Below, one piece after another: positions 7,854 to 14,507 of a stretch of 15,142 nt of DNA. A model generated the notes under the pieces. That model was not told the origin of the DNA. It made no database searches and was given only the letters and a program-made list of their open reading frames with translations. Origin of the DNA: Candidatus Omnitrophota bacterium. GTDB taxonomy: Bacteria; Omnitrophota; Gorgyraeia; B26-G9. The DNA lies in assembly GCA_028718845.1 (NCBI GenBank), contig JAQULA010000017.1, positions 1 through 15,142 on the forward strand, in the 5' to 3' direction. Numbering within the stretch: position 1 is the first letter of the stretch; every line of letters begins with the position of its first letter. The translations under genes and the position numbers were made by a program.

Positions 7854-9392
7854 TCACTCCCATTCTATGGTTGCCGGAGGTTTGCTGCTGATGTCATACA
7901 CCACGCGGTTTACCCCTTTTACCTCATTGATGATCCGGTTGGAAACTTTTCCCAGCACTTCCGCGGGCAGATGCGCCCAGTCCGCGGTCATTCCGTCGAC
8001 ACTGGTAACCGCGCGCAGGGCAATGACATTTTCATAAGTGCGTTCATCTCCCATAACCCCGACGCTTTTTACCGGCAGCAGGACCGAAAGGGCCTGCCAG
8101 ACCTCGTGGTAAAGATTGGCGTTGACGAGTTCCTCGATGAACCGCCGGTCCGCTTCCCGGAGTATCTCCAGCCGGTTTTTATTGACGTCACCGAGTATCC
8201 GGATGGCCAGCCCCGGTCCCGGGAAAGGATGCCGGCTGATCATTACCGGAGGCACGTTCAGTTCTTTTCCGAGTTTGCGGACCTCGTCCTTGAATAAGAA
8301 CCGCAGCGGTTCGATCAGTTTAAGCTTCATTTTTTTCGGCAGTCCGCCGACGTTATGGTGGCTTTTGATAACCGCGGTTGGTCCGCCGAATACCGATTGG
8401 CTTTCAATCACATCCGGATAGAGCGTGCCCTGGGCCAGGAATTTTATCCCCGGCAGGGATTTGGCCGCTTTTTCAAACACTTGAATGAACAGTTTTCCGA
8501 TAATTTTACGTTTTTTCTCCGGATCGCTGACCCCTTTAAGCTGCCGGAGAAATTCGTCCTCGGCGTTGACATAGTGAAAATTCATATGATAATGCCGGGT
8601 AAATGTTTGTTGCACTTGCTCGGCTTCTCCGCTGCGCAGCAGTCCGTTATTGACAAATATGCAGTGTAATTTTTTTCCCAATGCTTTATGCAGGAGTACG
8701 GCGCTGACCGACGAATCAACTCCCCCGCTTAGGCCTAAAACTACGGCATCGTTACCGACCGTTTCCCGGATGTGCTTTATCGATTCCTGGATGAACGACT
8801 GCATGGTCCAGAGACCGCGGCAGGCGCAGATATTAAATAAGAAATTGCGCAGGACAATTTTTCCGTTCGGAGTATGCACCACTTCCGGATGAAATTGCAC
8901 GCCGTAAATTTTCGCTTTCCGGTCGGCGAAACTGGCGATGTGGGAGTTGGTTGTGTGGGCCAGTTTGATGAACCCGCGCGGTGCCTTTACCACTTTATCT
9001 TCGTGCGACATCCAGGTGAGCATTTTTTTGCCGAGTTTAGCGAACAGATCCTTGCCGTCGTCGATAAACAGTTCGGTGCGGCCGTATTCACGGTGCGAAG
9101 CCTTTCCGACCGTTCCGCCGAAATGGTCGGCGATAAGCTGCATTCCGTAACAGATCCCCAGGATCGGAATGCCCAGTTCGAAAATTTCCGGGCTGCAGCG
9201 CGGGGCATTTTTCTGGGTGATGCTCGAAGGTCCTCCGGAAAATATTATTCCCTGCGGCCGGCGGCTGCGGATGTCCGCGGCGCTGATGCTCGGAGGATGG
9301 ACTTCGCAGTACACATTGTATTCGCGAACCCGTCGAGCGATAAGCTGGCTGTATTGCGACCCGAAGTCGATGATAATAATAAGTTCTTTCAT
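7854..9392 (-). CDS. guaA: GMP synthase (glutamine-hydrolysing)
   Basis: Makes GMP from XMP, ATP and glutamine in purine synthesis. 512 residues, the usual length for the two-domain enzyme. The class I amidotransferase domain (1-190) has the nucleophile Cys81 in GICYGMQ and the partner residues His168 and Glu170 in VQFHPE. The ATP pyrophosphatase domain has the PP-loop LSGGVDSS (221-228). The dimerisation domain ends in the family signature VYDISSKPPATIEWE. The ATG overlaps the stop of the upstream HIT gene as ATGA, and no good Shine-Dalgarno precedes it, which fits translational coupling. Placing guaA directly before dnaE links guanine nucleotide supply with replication, which may be only operon convenience. 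Confidence 0.98.
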   Translation of the reverse strand: MKELIIIIDFGSQYSQLIARRVREYNVYCEVHPPSISAADIRSRRPQGIIFSGGPSSITQKNAPRCSPEIFELGIPILGICYGMQLIADHFGGTVGKASHREYGRTELFIDDGKDLFAKLGKKMLTWMSHEDKVVKAPRGFIKLAHTTNSHIASFADRKAKIYGVQFHPEVVHTPNGKIVLRNFLFNICACRGLWTMQSFIQESIKHIRETVGNDAVVLGLSGGVDSSVSAVLLHKALGKKLHCIFVNNGLLRSGEAEQVQQTFTRHYHMNFHYVNAEDEFLRQLKGVSDPEKKRKIIGKLFIQVFEKAAKSLPGIKFLAQGTLYPDVIESQSVFGGPTAVIKSHHNVGGLPKKMKLKLIEPLRFLFKDEVRKLGKELNVPPVMISRHPFPGPGLAIRILGDVNKNRLEILREADRRFIEELVNANLYHEVWQALSVLLPVKSVGVMGDERTYENVIALRAVTSVDGMTADWAHLPAEVLGKVSNRIINEVKGVNRVVYDISSKPPATIEWE

Positions 9393-9865
9393 GTCCGTAA
9401 TAGATGGTAGAGCGCGTCAAGCGACTGTGAAATGATTTTAGTTCCGGCGAGTATGGGCATAAAATTGGTGTCGGCATTCCAGCGCGGCACCACATGAAAA
9501 TGCAAATGACCGGCGAATCCCGCTCCGGCCACTTTACCCACGTTCACCCCAATGTTAAACCCCTGCGGTTTGATCGTTTTCTGCAAACGCTCCGTGGTTT
9601 CGCTGAGCAGTTCCCAAATCTGTCCCTGCTCGTTTTTCGTCAGCTTTTCCAGCCTGGCGATATGCCGGTACGGTGCGATCAAAACGTGACCGTTGTTATA
9701 GGGATAAAGATTCAGCATCGAAAAAACATGCTCTTTACGCTGAATAATGTAATTGCGGCTGTCCTGTTTTTGCTTGTGCTTTTGGCAAAATATACAACCG
9801 GGTGTTTTTTGTCCCTGGATATAACCGATACGCCACGGGGCCCATAAATTGTTTGATTTTTTCAT
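9389..9865 (-). CDS. HIT-family nucleotide hydrolase/phosphorylase (AP4A phosphorylase-like)
   Basis: 158 residues. The histidine triad is HLHFHVV (His120, His122, His124), the active site of nucleotidyl hydrolases and transferases acting on AP4A, ADP-linked or AMP-linked substrates. The start NLWAPWRIGYI and the CxxC at 24-27 (GCIFC) are typical of the branch annotated as ATP adenylyltransferase or AP4A phosphorylase-like; the GHVLIAPYRH segment (59-68) is also conserved. The N-terminus is fixed by the conserved WAPWR segment, so the start at 9865 is secure. No Shine-Dalgarno precedes it, and an extended -10 box ends 8 nt upstream, so the mRNA is probably leaderless. It overlaps guaA by 4 nt and is likely the first gene of the HIT-guaA-dnaE-pilT unit. 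The exact substrate cannot be told. Confidence 0.92.
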   Translation of the reverse strand: MKKSNNLWAPWRIGYIQGQKTPGCIFCQKHKQKQDSRNYIIQRKEHVFSMLNLYPYNNGHVLIAPYRHIARLEKLTKNEQGQIWELLSETTERLQKTIKPQGFNIGVNVGKVAGAGFAGHLHFHVVPRWNADTNFMPILAGTKIISQSLDALYHLLRT

Positions 9866-9873
9866 GATGTAAT

Positions 9874-9882
9874 ATTATAACA
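9874..9882 (-). promoter_or_regulatory. Extended -10 promoter of the HIT-guaA-dnaE-pilT unit
   Basis: The minus strand reads TGTTATAAT, a perfect extended -10 (TGnTATAAT). Only ATTACATC separates it from the ATG of the HIT gene, so the predicted transcription start is within about two bases of the start codon. The -35 region (TTATAT at 17 nt) is poor, as is common with extended -10 promoters. The 43-nt gap to the phosphoesterase gene upstream holds nothing else. Confidence 0.65.
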
Positions 9883-9908
9883 AATTTTCCGCTTAAATAT
9901 AAGGGAAA

Positions 9909-10391
9909 TTAAATCTTGATTATCGTGGCTTTTATAGTCGAAGTCAGTTCCAGGATCCCGACGGTATTTTCTTTGGCGAATACCTTGTCGGTCGCGCTGC
10001 CCGGGTTGAAAAAAAGAATTCCGTTCTTGGTAATGTTCATCGGCATATGGGTGTGCCCGAACACAATGATGTCGATTTTTTCGAATTCCCGGCGGATCCG
10101 GTCCTCGATATGTTCCGGGGCTCCCCATCCGTGAATCAGTCCGATAGAGAACTGTCCGGCTTTTATGACTTTTTTCGGCGGCAGGATGTGATGCGCCGGG
10201 GCCGAGTCCATGTTGCCGGCGACCGCTTCGACCCGGGGAGCGATTTTTTTTAATTCTTCGAGCACGCCCATCTCGATAAGGTCGCCGGCGTGCAAAATCA
10301 GGTCGGTCCCCTGAAATATTTTGCGCAGGCTCGCCGGCAGTTCATCGCAGGCGACCGGAATATGTGTGTCGGAGATTACGCCGATCTTCAT
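9909..10391 (-). CDS. YfcE/MJ0936-family metallophosphoesterase
   Basis: A 160-residue calcineurin-like phosphoesterase of the small standalone type, which uses two metal ions to cleave phosphodiesters or monoesters. Metal-site motifs in order are DTH (8-10), AGDL (35-38), GNMD (59-62, usually GNCD), His87 in IHGWG, and GHTHMP (112-117), then NPGS (129-132). The start at 10391 is preferred because it opens directly on MKIGVISDTH, the family N-terminus, and overlaps the upstream ATPase stop as ATGA. A longer frame to 10532 would run into the ATPase gene and adds no family sequence. There is no clear Shine-Dalgarno, so coupling to the ATPase is likely. The natural substrate of this family is mostly unknown. 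Confidence 0.93.
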   Translation of the reverse strand: MKIGVISDTHIPVACDELPASLRKIFQGTDLILHAGDLIEMGVLEELKKIAPRVEAVAGNMDSAPAHHILPPKKVIKAGQFSIGLIHGWGAPEHIEDRIRREFEKIDIIVFGHTHMPMNITKNGILFFNPGSATDKVFAKENTVGILELTSTIKATIIKI

Positions 10392-12025
10392 TGTATAAAC
10401 CGTGGTTTTTCGAATAAAGAAAACAGTTCGTTTAAAGTATGCTGGTCCCAGATCCATACTTTCGCTTCCAACGCCTTTAACCGCGCGTTGGCTTCCATCC
10501 CGTCCAGGGTTATCAGGATCTTTTTTATGCAATCCTTCCGTTTCGTCTCTTCAAGAAAACGGGTGATCCGTCCTTCATGAACAAAAGTTTTTTCGATGCA
10601 GCAGAGCCAGTTTTTATTGCAGTGGCGGGCGTTTACCATGCTGATGGCGTTGCCCTCGTGAATCCCGATTTCATCGAAATGGGTCAGCATGAAACGGCGT
10701 TTATCCAATTCGACGATTTCATTGCCGAATAATCCGAAAAGCTCCTTGACCCGCAATTCAATGTCTTTTTCCGATTCCGATAAAAAAGTATTAAGATGCG
10801 CCTTCAGTTGTTCGGTGAATTTTTGCGCGGACTGGTAAATATCCATGTTGAACGAGTTTTGCTGCCGGCAAAATACGAATTTCAGCCAATGCACAAACAA
10901 CGGATCGTTGATGTCGTGAAAAACCCCGCGTTTGGTGATAACATCCGCCTGGATCAGCCGGGTTAGATGCCGGTTGATTTCCGGGGCCTTTTTGTTTATG
11001 CAGGCGCTGATCTGGGCCGGTTTTTTAAAACCGTTGGCGACGGCCAGCAATATCGCCGGGTGCAGGTTCGCGTGGGTCGCGTGGAGCAGCCCGTGGTATT
11101 TACTGTGAAAATACTGATTGAGCTTTCCGTGATCCTTATGCAGCAATTCTTCTAGGCTTTCCAATAAAATATTTTCTTCAATAGTCTCGGCGCTGCGTTT
11201 AAGACAGGTGTTTTTAATTTGTTCGCTGACTGTGCTCAGGTAAAATGGGTATCCCCCGGTAAAATATACCAGAAAATTGACGTACGGCTCCGGCGGGTTG
11301 AATTGTCCGAGTTCTTTTTTGAGAAATTCCTTTGCCGTAGCGGTATCGAACGGCTGAAGGTTGATCATTTCAAAATTTCCGAACAGTAAACTCAATTTTT
11401 TGCTGAGGATCGTTTGGGCCGTGAACACGGCGGAGCTTATCACAATGTACATGGTGTGTTTTTGGACCATGATTTTGTTGCTTAATTCCAGGAAAGGCTT
11501 GCTCAGCCCCAGATGGTCAAGATGATGAAATTCATCGAGAATGAGCACGACCGGTTTTTTGGTTTCCTCGTAAAGGATTTGGGGGAGTTCCAGCAGCATG
11601 ACATATAGTTCATCGTCGTTACCTTTCTCCCGCATGAGTTTATTGATATGCTCGATCTCCCGCAAGGTTTTCGGGATCTTCCCGGAGCATTGGGCCAGCA
11701 GGAAATCGAGATTGTCCTCGATCCCCTCCATCTCCGTGTTCAGGTATTGATAGAGCAATACCCCGATAAAATTTTTAGCGAGCAGTTCCAGAGATTGTGA
11801 TCGCACATTGATATAGATCGGCACGATTTCCTTACACGTGCACCGGTGCATGATATCGAGGATAAGCGCTGTTTTTCCGACGCTGTGGTAGCCGATAATG
11901 GCGATGTTTTGGCGATAGTTGTTTTTAAAGGCATTAACCCGCTTCATGAGCAGGCTGACCGTTTCCGTCCGCGCGTAATTTTTGCTTTGTTCAGAGATAC
12001 GTTCAATCATCGGCTTCGTTTCCAC
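10388..12025 (-). CDS. Uncharacterised P-loop ATPase of the archaeal-type ATPase/STAND-like group with winged helix and extra C-terminal domain
   Basis: 545 residues from GTG. Walker A is GYHSVGKT (45-52), Walker B VVLILDEFHHLD (159-170), a sensor-like strand VISSAVF (195-201), and GGYPFYLS (257-264) matches the GG-x-P motif seen in the MNS/archaeal ATPase branch of STAND-type NTPases. Residues about 320-375 look like a winged helix. Residues 420-540 form a further alpha/beta domain placed like the DUF234/nuclease-like domain of such ATPases, but I see no clear PD-(D/E)xK signature (only IEK at 477-479). No signal peptide or membrane segment. GTG at 12025 lacks a ribosome site; AAGGTGG lies 11 nt before an in-frame ATG at 12010, so 12010 may be the true start. 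It follows the NlpD-like gene by 6 nt and overlaps the phosphoesterase. Function unknown. Confidence 0.85.
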   Translation of the reverse strand: METKPMIERISEQSKNYARTETVSLLMKRVNAFKNNYRQNIAIIGYHSVGKTALILDIMHRCTCKEIVPIYINVRSQSLELLAKNFIGVLLYQYLNTEMEGIEDNLDFLLAQCSGKIPKTLREIEHINKLMREKGNDDELYVMLLELPQILYEETKKPVVLILDEFHHLDHLGLSKPFLELSNKIMVQKHTMYIVISSAVFTAQTILSKKLSLLFGNFEMINLQPFDTATAKEFLKKELGQFNPPEPYVNFLVYFTGGYPFYLSTVSEQIKNTCLKRSAETIEENILLESLEELLHKDHGKLNQYFHSKYHGLLHATHANLHPAILLAVANGFKKPAQISACINKKAPEINRHLTRLIQADVITKRGVFHDINDPLFVHWLKFVFCRQQNSFNMDIYQSAQKFTEQLKAHLNTFLSESEKDIELRVKELFGLFGNEIVELDKRRFMLTHFDEIGIHEGNAISMVNARHCNKNWLCCIEKTFVHEGRITRFLEETKRKDCIKKILITLDGMEANARLKALEAKVWIWDQHTLNELFSLFEKPRFIQ

Positions 12026-12031
12026 CTTGTT

Positions 12032-12721
12032 TTACGGCAAATATAATAACGGATTCTGCGGCCGGTTGTTTTTTCGCAGTTCGAAATGGACAATACAGCG
12101 AGAAGTCCGTCCGGAAGATCCGGCTTTGGCAATTGTCTGGCCCTGTTTCACGTAATCACCGGTTTTTACCAGGTTTTCCTGGCTGTTGGTATAGGTGGTG
12201 ATAAAGTTACCCGGATGCTGGATAATAATGGTTTTACCGTAACCGCGCATGTTTTCCGAAGTGAAAATCACATTTCCTCCGGCGGCGGCATTAACCGAGC
12301 TGCCGACGCGGGCAATGATATCGATACCCTGATTGCGTACGTTCTGGTTTAATTGATTGTAACAGGAAGCTAATGGCCCTTTGTACGGCCAAATGAAGTC
12401 GGTTGTTGCGCCCAAGGCTGGTTGTTCATTGCGCGGAACGGTACGCAGAGAATCGGGAATAAAAATTTTTTGATTGATTTCAATGCTGCAGGTGTCGGTA
12501 ATCCGGTTAAATCGGGCCAGGTCGTCAAGATTAATATTGTAAGTCCGGCTGATCCGCCAAAGGGTCTCCCCTTTTTTTACCAAGTGGTATGTGCCTGGAA
12601 CTGACGGGGGTATTATCACGGTTGCCGGTCTGGGGACGGCGGCGATTTTCTTTTGCGGAGCGCAGCCGCCGGCAACAGCTACACATAAACACACGAGCAG
12701 TGACTTACAAATAATTCGCAT
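12032..12721 (-). CDS. nlpD: NlpD-like lipoprotein with LysM and degenerate LytM (M23) domain
   Basis: 229 residues. A hydrophobic signal (7-17) ends in AGGC with Cys20 as the likely lipidation site; the -3 residue is Ala, a less common lipobox. A LysM peptidoglycan-binding domain follows (about 44-89, YHLVKKGETLWRISRTYNI). Residues 110-229 are M23/LytM-like: the HxxxD site reads NQGID (130-134), the YxH histidine is Asn179, and the HxH pair reads IVH (210-212), so catalytic and metal ligands are lost while the fold remains. Escherichia coli NlpD shows the same kind of losses and a similar C-terminus. NlpD activates cell-wall amidases during cell separation, so an activator role is likely. 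GAGG lies 6 nt before ATG. Strict orthology is not proven. Confidence 0.87.
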   Translation of the reverse strand: MRIICKSLLVCLCVAVAGGCAPQKKIAAVPRPATVIIPPSVPGTYHLVKKGETLWRISRTYNINLDDLARFNRITDTCSIEINQKIFIPDSLRTVPRNEQPALGATTDFIWPYKGPLASCYNQLNQNVRNQGIDIIARVGSSVNAAAGGNVIFTSENMRGYGKTIIIQHPGNFITTYTNSQENLVKTGDYVKQGQTIAKAGSSGRTSRCIVHFELRKNNRPQNPLLYLP

Positions 12722-12772
12722 GAAAACCTCATCAACGATGACTGTTAAGAATTGTCTGTGCCTTATTCCGGC

Positions 12773-12802
12773 AAAATACCGTTAGATGCTCTATTGTGAC
12801 AA
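12773..12802 (-). promoter_or_regulatory. Candidate promoter for the nlpD-ATPase-phosphoesterase unit
   Basis: The minus strand has TTGTCA (12797-12802), five of six to the -35 consensus, and TATTTT (12773-12778), four of six to the -10, with an 18-nt spacer. The start site would fall about 45 nt before the ATG at 12721. Confidence 0.45.
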
Positions 12803-12884
12803 TTAGTTAGGCATTTTAACGTTTCATCCGTGGACGTCAATGCGGTTATTTGCAGCGTATTCTTCCTTCCGTGTCCGGTCCCCC

Positions 12885-12907
12885 CGCCGTCGACAGTGCC
12901 GACGGCG
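12885..12907. repeat. Perfect 8-bp hairpin
   Basis: CGCCGTCG pairs with CGACGGCG around a 7-nt loop. It is GC-rich and symmetrical, with no T-tract typical of a terminator on either side. A second inverted repeat, CCGGAAA/TTTCCGG, lies next to it at 12912-12940 with a 15-nt loop. Confidence 0.6.
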
Positions 12908-12943
12908 ATTGCCGGAAAATCTTTTACTGCCCCTTTCCGGGAA

Positions 12944-12969
12944 AAATCCGGAGCGGGCGAAGGGAATCG
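12944..12969 (-). repeat. Near-copy of the tRNA-Gly 3' end
   Basis: This 26-nt stretch differs by one base from 13097-13122, which spans the T-arm 3' side, acceptor strand, CCA and five following bases of tRNA-Gly. The single difference changes the CCA to CCG. The offset is 153 nt and the orientation is the same. It could be an attachment-site-like remnant of an integrated element or a decayed tandem duplication. Confidence 0.8.
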
Positions 12970-13022
12970 CCTACTACGTTCACCGCGTCGTGCGGTTCAC
13001 TACGCAGGCCCCCGTATTAACT

Positions 13023-13044
13023 AAAACCGCAGTCCTGCGGTTTT
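13023..13044 (-). terminator. Rho-independent-type terminator after tRNA-Gly
   Basis: AAAACCGCA and TGCGGTTTT form a perfect 9-bp stem around a 4-nt loop; on the minus strand TTTTAGTTAAT follows. The A- and T-rich stem ends make it potentially active in both directions. It lies 57 nt beyond the tRNA 3' end and would end a thiC-tRNA or tRNA-only transcript. Confidence 0.65.
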
Positions 13045-13075
13045 GAGCTCCCGCCTGGTCGCTCCGTTCACTTGC

Positions 13076-13124
13076 TTCGATTCCCTTGTATTAAGCAAAT
13101 CTGGAGCGGGCGAAGGGAATCGAA
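13076..13124 (-). repeat. 12-bp perfect inverted repeat joining the tRNA T-arm and its trailer
   Basis: In the minus-strand transcript TTCGATTCCCTT (13124-13113, T-loop plus 3' T-stem of the tRNA) is perfectly complementary to AAGGGAATCGAA (13087-13076) in the trailer, with 25 nt between. The precursor could therefore fold in a way that competes with the T-arm. Confidence 0.75.
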
Positions 13125-13175
13125 CCCTCATATTCAGCTTGGGAAGCTGATGTTCTACCACTGAACTACGCCCGC
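13102..13175 (-). tRNA. tRNA-Gly (anticodon CCC)
   Basis: 74 nt with an encoded CCA. Reading the minus strand: acceptor GCGGGCG paired with CGCCCGC (7 bp), D-arm GTTC/GAAC, anticodon stem TCAGC/GCTGA with loop TTCCCAA giving anticodon CCC, a 4-nt variable loop, T-stem GAGGG/CCCTT with loop TTCGATT, discriminator T. All stems close, with one G-T pair in the T-stem. It reads GGG codons. It lies 42 nt after the thiC stop in an AT-rich gap (13176-13217) where no clear promoter is visible, so read-through from thiC is possible. Confidence 0.97.
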
Positions 13176-13217
13176 TTAATAATCAAATAACAATATTACA
13201 ATACCGCCACCCGTAAA

Positions 13218-14507
13218 CTACTCCGGTTTGCGGTCCTTTTCCATCATTTTCATTGAACAAAAATCACCGCACATGGTACAGACATCGTTTGTTTTCGGCC
13301 GGGACATATGCCGCTGCGCTTGAGTATGCTCCGGGTCGATCGAGAGCCGGATTTGTTCCTTCCAGTCGCGTTTTTTTCGGGCCGTACTCATCGCCTTATC
13401 CAAGGCCCAGGCTTGTTTATTCCCCCGGGCAAGGTCTCCGCTATGGGCGGCAATTTTGCTGGCGATTACCCCGAGCTTAACATCCTGATTTGCCGGTAAT
13501 TTAATATGTTCGGCCGGTGTTACAAAACAGAGAAAATCCGCGCCGTATGCTGCGGCGATTCCGGATCCGATTGCCGCGGTTATGTGGTCATAGCCGGCCC
13601 CGATATCGGTTACCAGCGGTCCTAATACGTAAAACGGCGCTTCATGACAGTATTTTTTTTGTAACCGGATGTTTTCCCGGATTTGATTGATCGGCACATG
13701 TCCGGGGCCTTCAATCATAACCTGTACTCCCTGGCGCTGGGCCCGTTGTGCCAGCTGCCCTAATAATTTAAGTTCGGCGATCTGCGGCTTGTCCGTGGCG
13801 TCGAAAATCGACCCGGGGCGCAGTCCGTCACCCAGGCTCAGAGTGATGTCGTATTGTTTGGCGATTGCCACAATATCGTCGAAGAATTCATAGAACGGAT
13901 TTTCTTTTTTATTGCGCAACATCCACTGGGCAATAAGCGCTCCGCCCCGGCTGACAATGCCCAATAGCCGTTGTTGCGAATGCAATACTTTTAAGGTTTT
14001 TTTGGTGATCCCGCAATGTATGGTGAAAAAATCCACTCCCTCGCGCGCTTGTTCGGCAATGACCTCCAGCAGATCTGCCGCGCTCATGCTCATCAATGAT
14101 CCATGGCGCTTTTGAGCGGCCACCGCTGCTTCGTAAATCGGCACCGTTCCCACTGCCACCGGAGAATGCCGGACGATTTCCCGGCGGGTTTTTTTAATGT
14201 CGCCTCCGATGCTTAGATCCATCACCGTGTCGGCACCGAAAGTGACGGCAGTTTTTAGCTTTTTCAGTTCTTCGCGGATGTCCGCTTTGTCCGGAGAAGT
14301 TCCGATATTGGCATTGACTTTAACCCGCATGTTTTTTCCGATACCGCAGGGTTTCCGTAATTGTCTGGACGTGTTCGCCGGAATAACCACTTTACCCTCG
14401 GCAATTAATTTCATTACGGTGCGCGGGGCCAGGCATTCGGAAATTGCGACTGAACGTATCAGCGGCGTGATCTTTCCCTGCCGTGAGCATTCCAGTAATG
14501 TTTTCAT
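13218..14507 (-). CDS. thiC: Phosphomethylpyrimidine synthase
   Basis: A radical SAM enzyme that converts aminoimidazole ribotide to HMP phosphate, the pyrimidine part of thiamine. 429 residues from the preferred start, the short form seen in anaerobes and archaea rather than the 600-residue form. Family blocks: RVKVNANIGTS, GADTVMDLSIGGD, AVGTVPIYEA, FFTIHCGIT, EGPGHVP, GPLVTDIGAGYDHITAAIG, and a C-terminal Fe-S cluster motif CTMCGDFC with spacing CX2CX3C instead of the more familiar CX2CX4C. The start at 14507 is chosen because MKTLLECSRQGKITP matches the usual N-terminus of the short form and AAAGGA precedes it; the spacing is short (3 nt) and a longer frame reaches 14537. Upstream is a ThiD2-type gene, fitting a pyrimidine-branch operon. 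Confidence 0.95.
   Translation of the reverse strand: MKTLLECSRQGKITPLIRSVAISECLAPRTVMKLIAEGKVVIPANTSRQLRKPCGIGKNMRVKVNANIGTSPDKADIREELKKLKTAVTFGADTVMDLSIGGDIKKTRREIVRHSPVAVGTVPIYEAAVAAQKRHGSLMSMSAADLLEVIAEQAREGVDFFTIHCGITKKTLKVLHSQQRLLGIVSRGGALIAQWMLRNKKENPFYEFFDDIVAIAKQYDITLSLGDGLRPGSIFDATDKPQIAELKLLGQLAQRAQRQGVQVMIEGPGHVPINQIRENIRLQKKYCHEAPFYVLGPLVTDIGAGYDHITAAIGSGIAAAYGADFLCFVTPAEHIKLPANQDVKLGVIASKIAAHSGDLARGNKQAWALDKAMSTARKKRDWKEQIRLSIDPEHTQAQRHMSRPKTNDVCTMCGDFCSMKMMEKDRKPE

Larger units (their letters stand above)
12803..13101. other. Gene-free, repeat-rich stretch downstream of tRNA-Gly
   Basis: No convincing gene is present: the short open frames here have no ribosome site, no recognisable motif and lie across the hairpins. 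The stretch holds, from high to low coordinates, a trailer complementary to the tRNA T-arm, a terminator hairpin, an imperfect palindrome (about 12970-13009, arms ending ACCGC/GCGGT), a near-copy of the tRNA 3' end, and two more hairpins (12912-12940 and 12885-12907). TTAATAC followed by purines and GGG occurs twice (near 13094 and 13020 on the minus strand), each followed by GTGAAC, suggesting an old partial duplication. Confidence 0.6.

Noticed and set aside
8874..9410. Plus-strand frame of 178 codons across guaA
   Set aside because: Antisense to the amidotransferase domain of guaA; no family match or ribosome site.
9909..10532. Longer 207-codon start for the metallophosphoesterase
   Set aside because: It would overlap the ATPase gene by about 145 nt and adds non-family residues; the ATGA-coupled start at 10391 opens directly on the conserved DTH region.
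12830..13046. Two short plus-strand frames in the gap after tRNA-Gly
   Set aside because: They cross the hairpins, the tRNA-end copy and the terminator, start without a ribosome site and are rich in Arg/Pro from GC-rich repeats.
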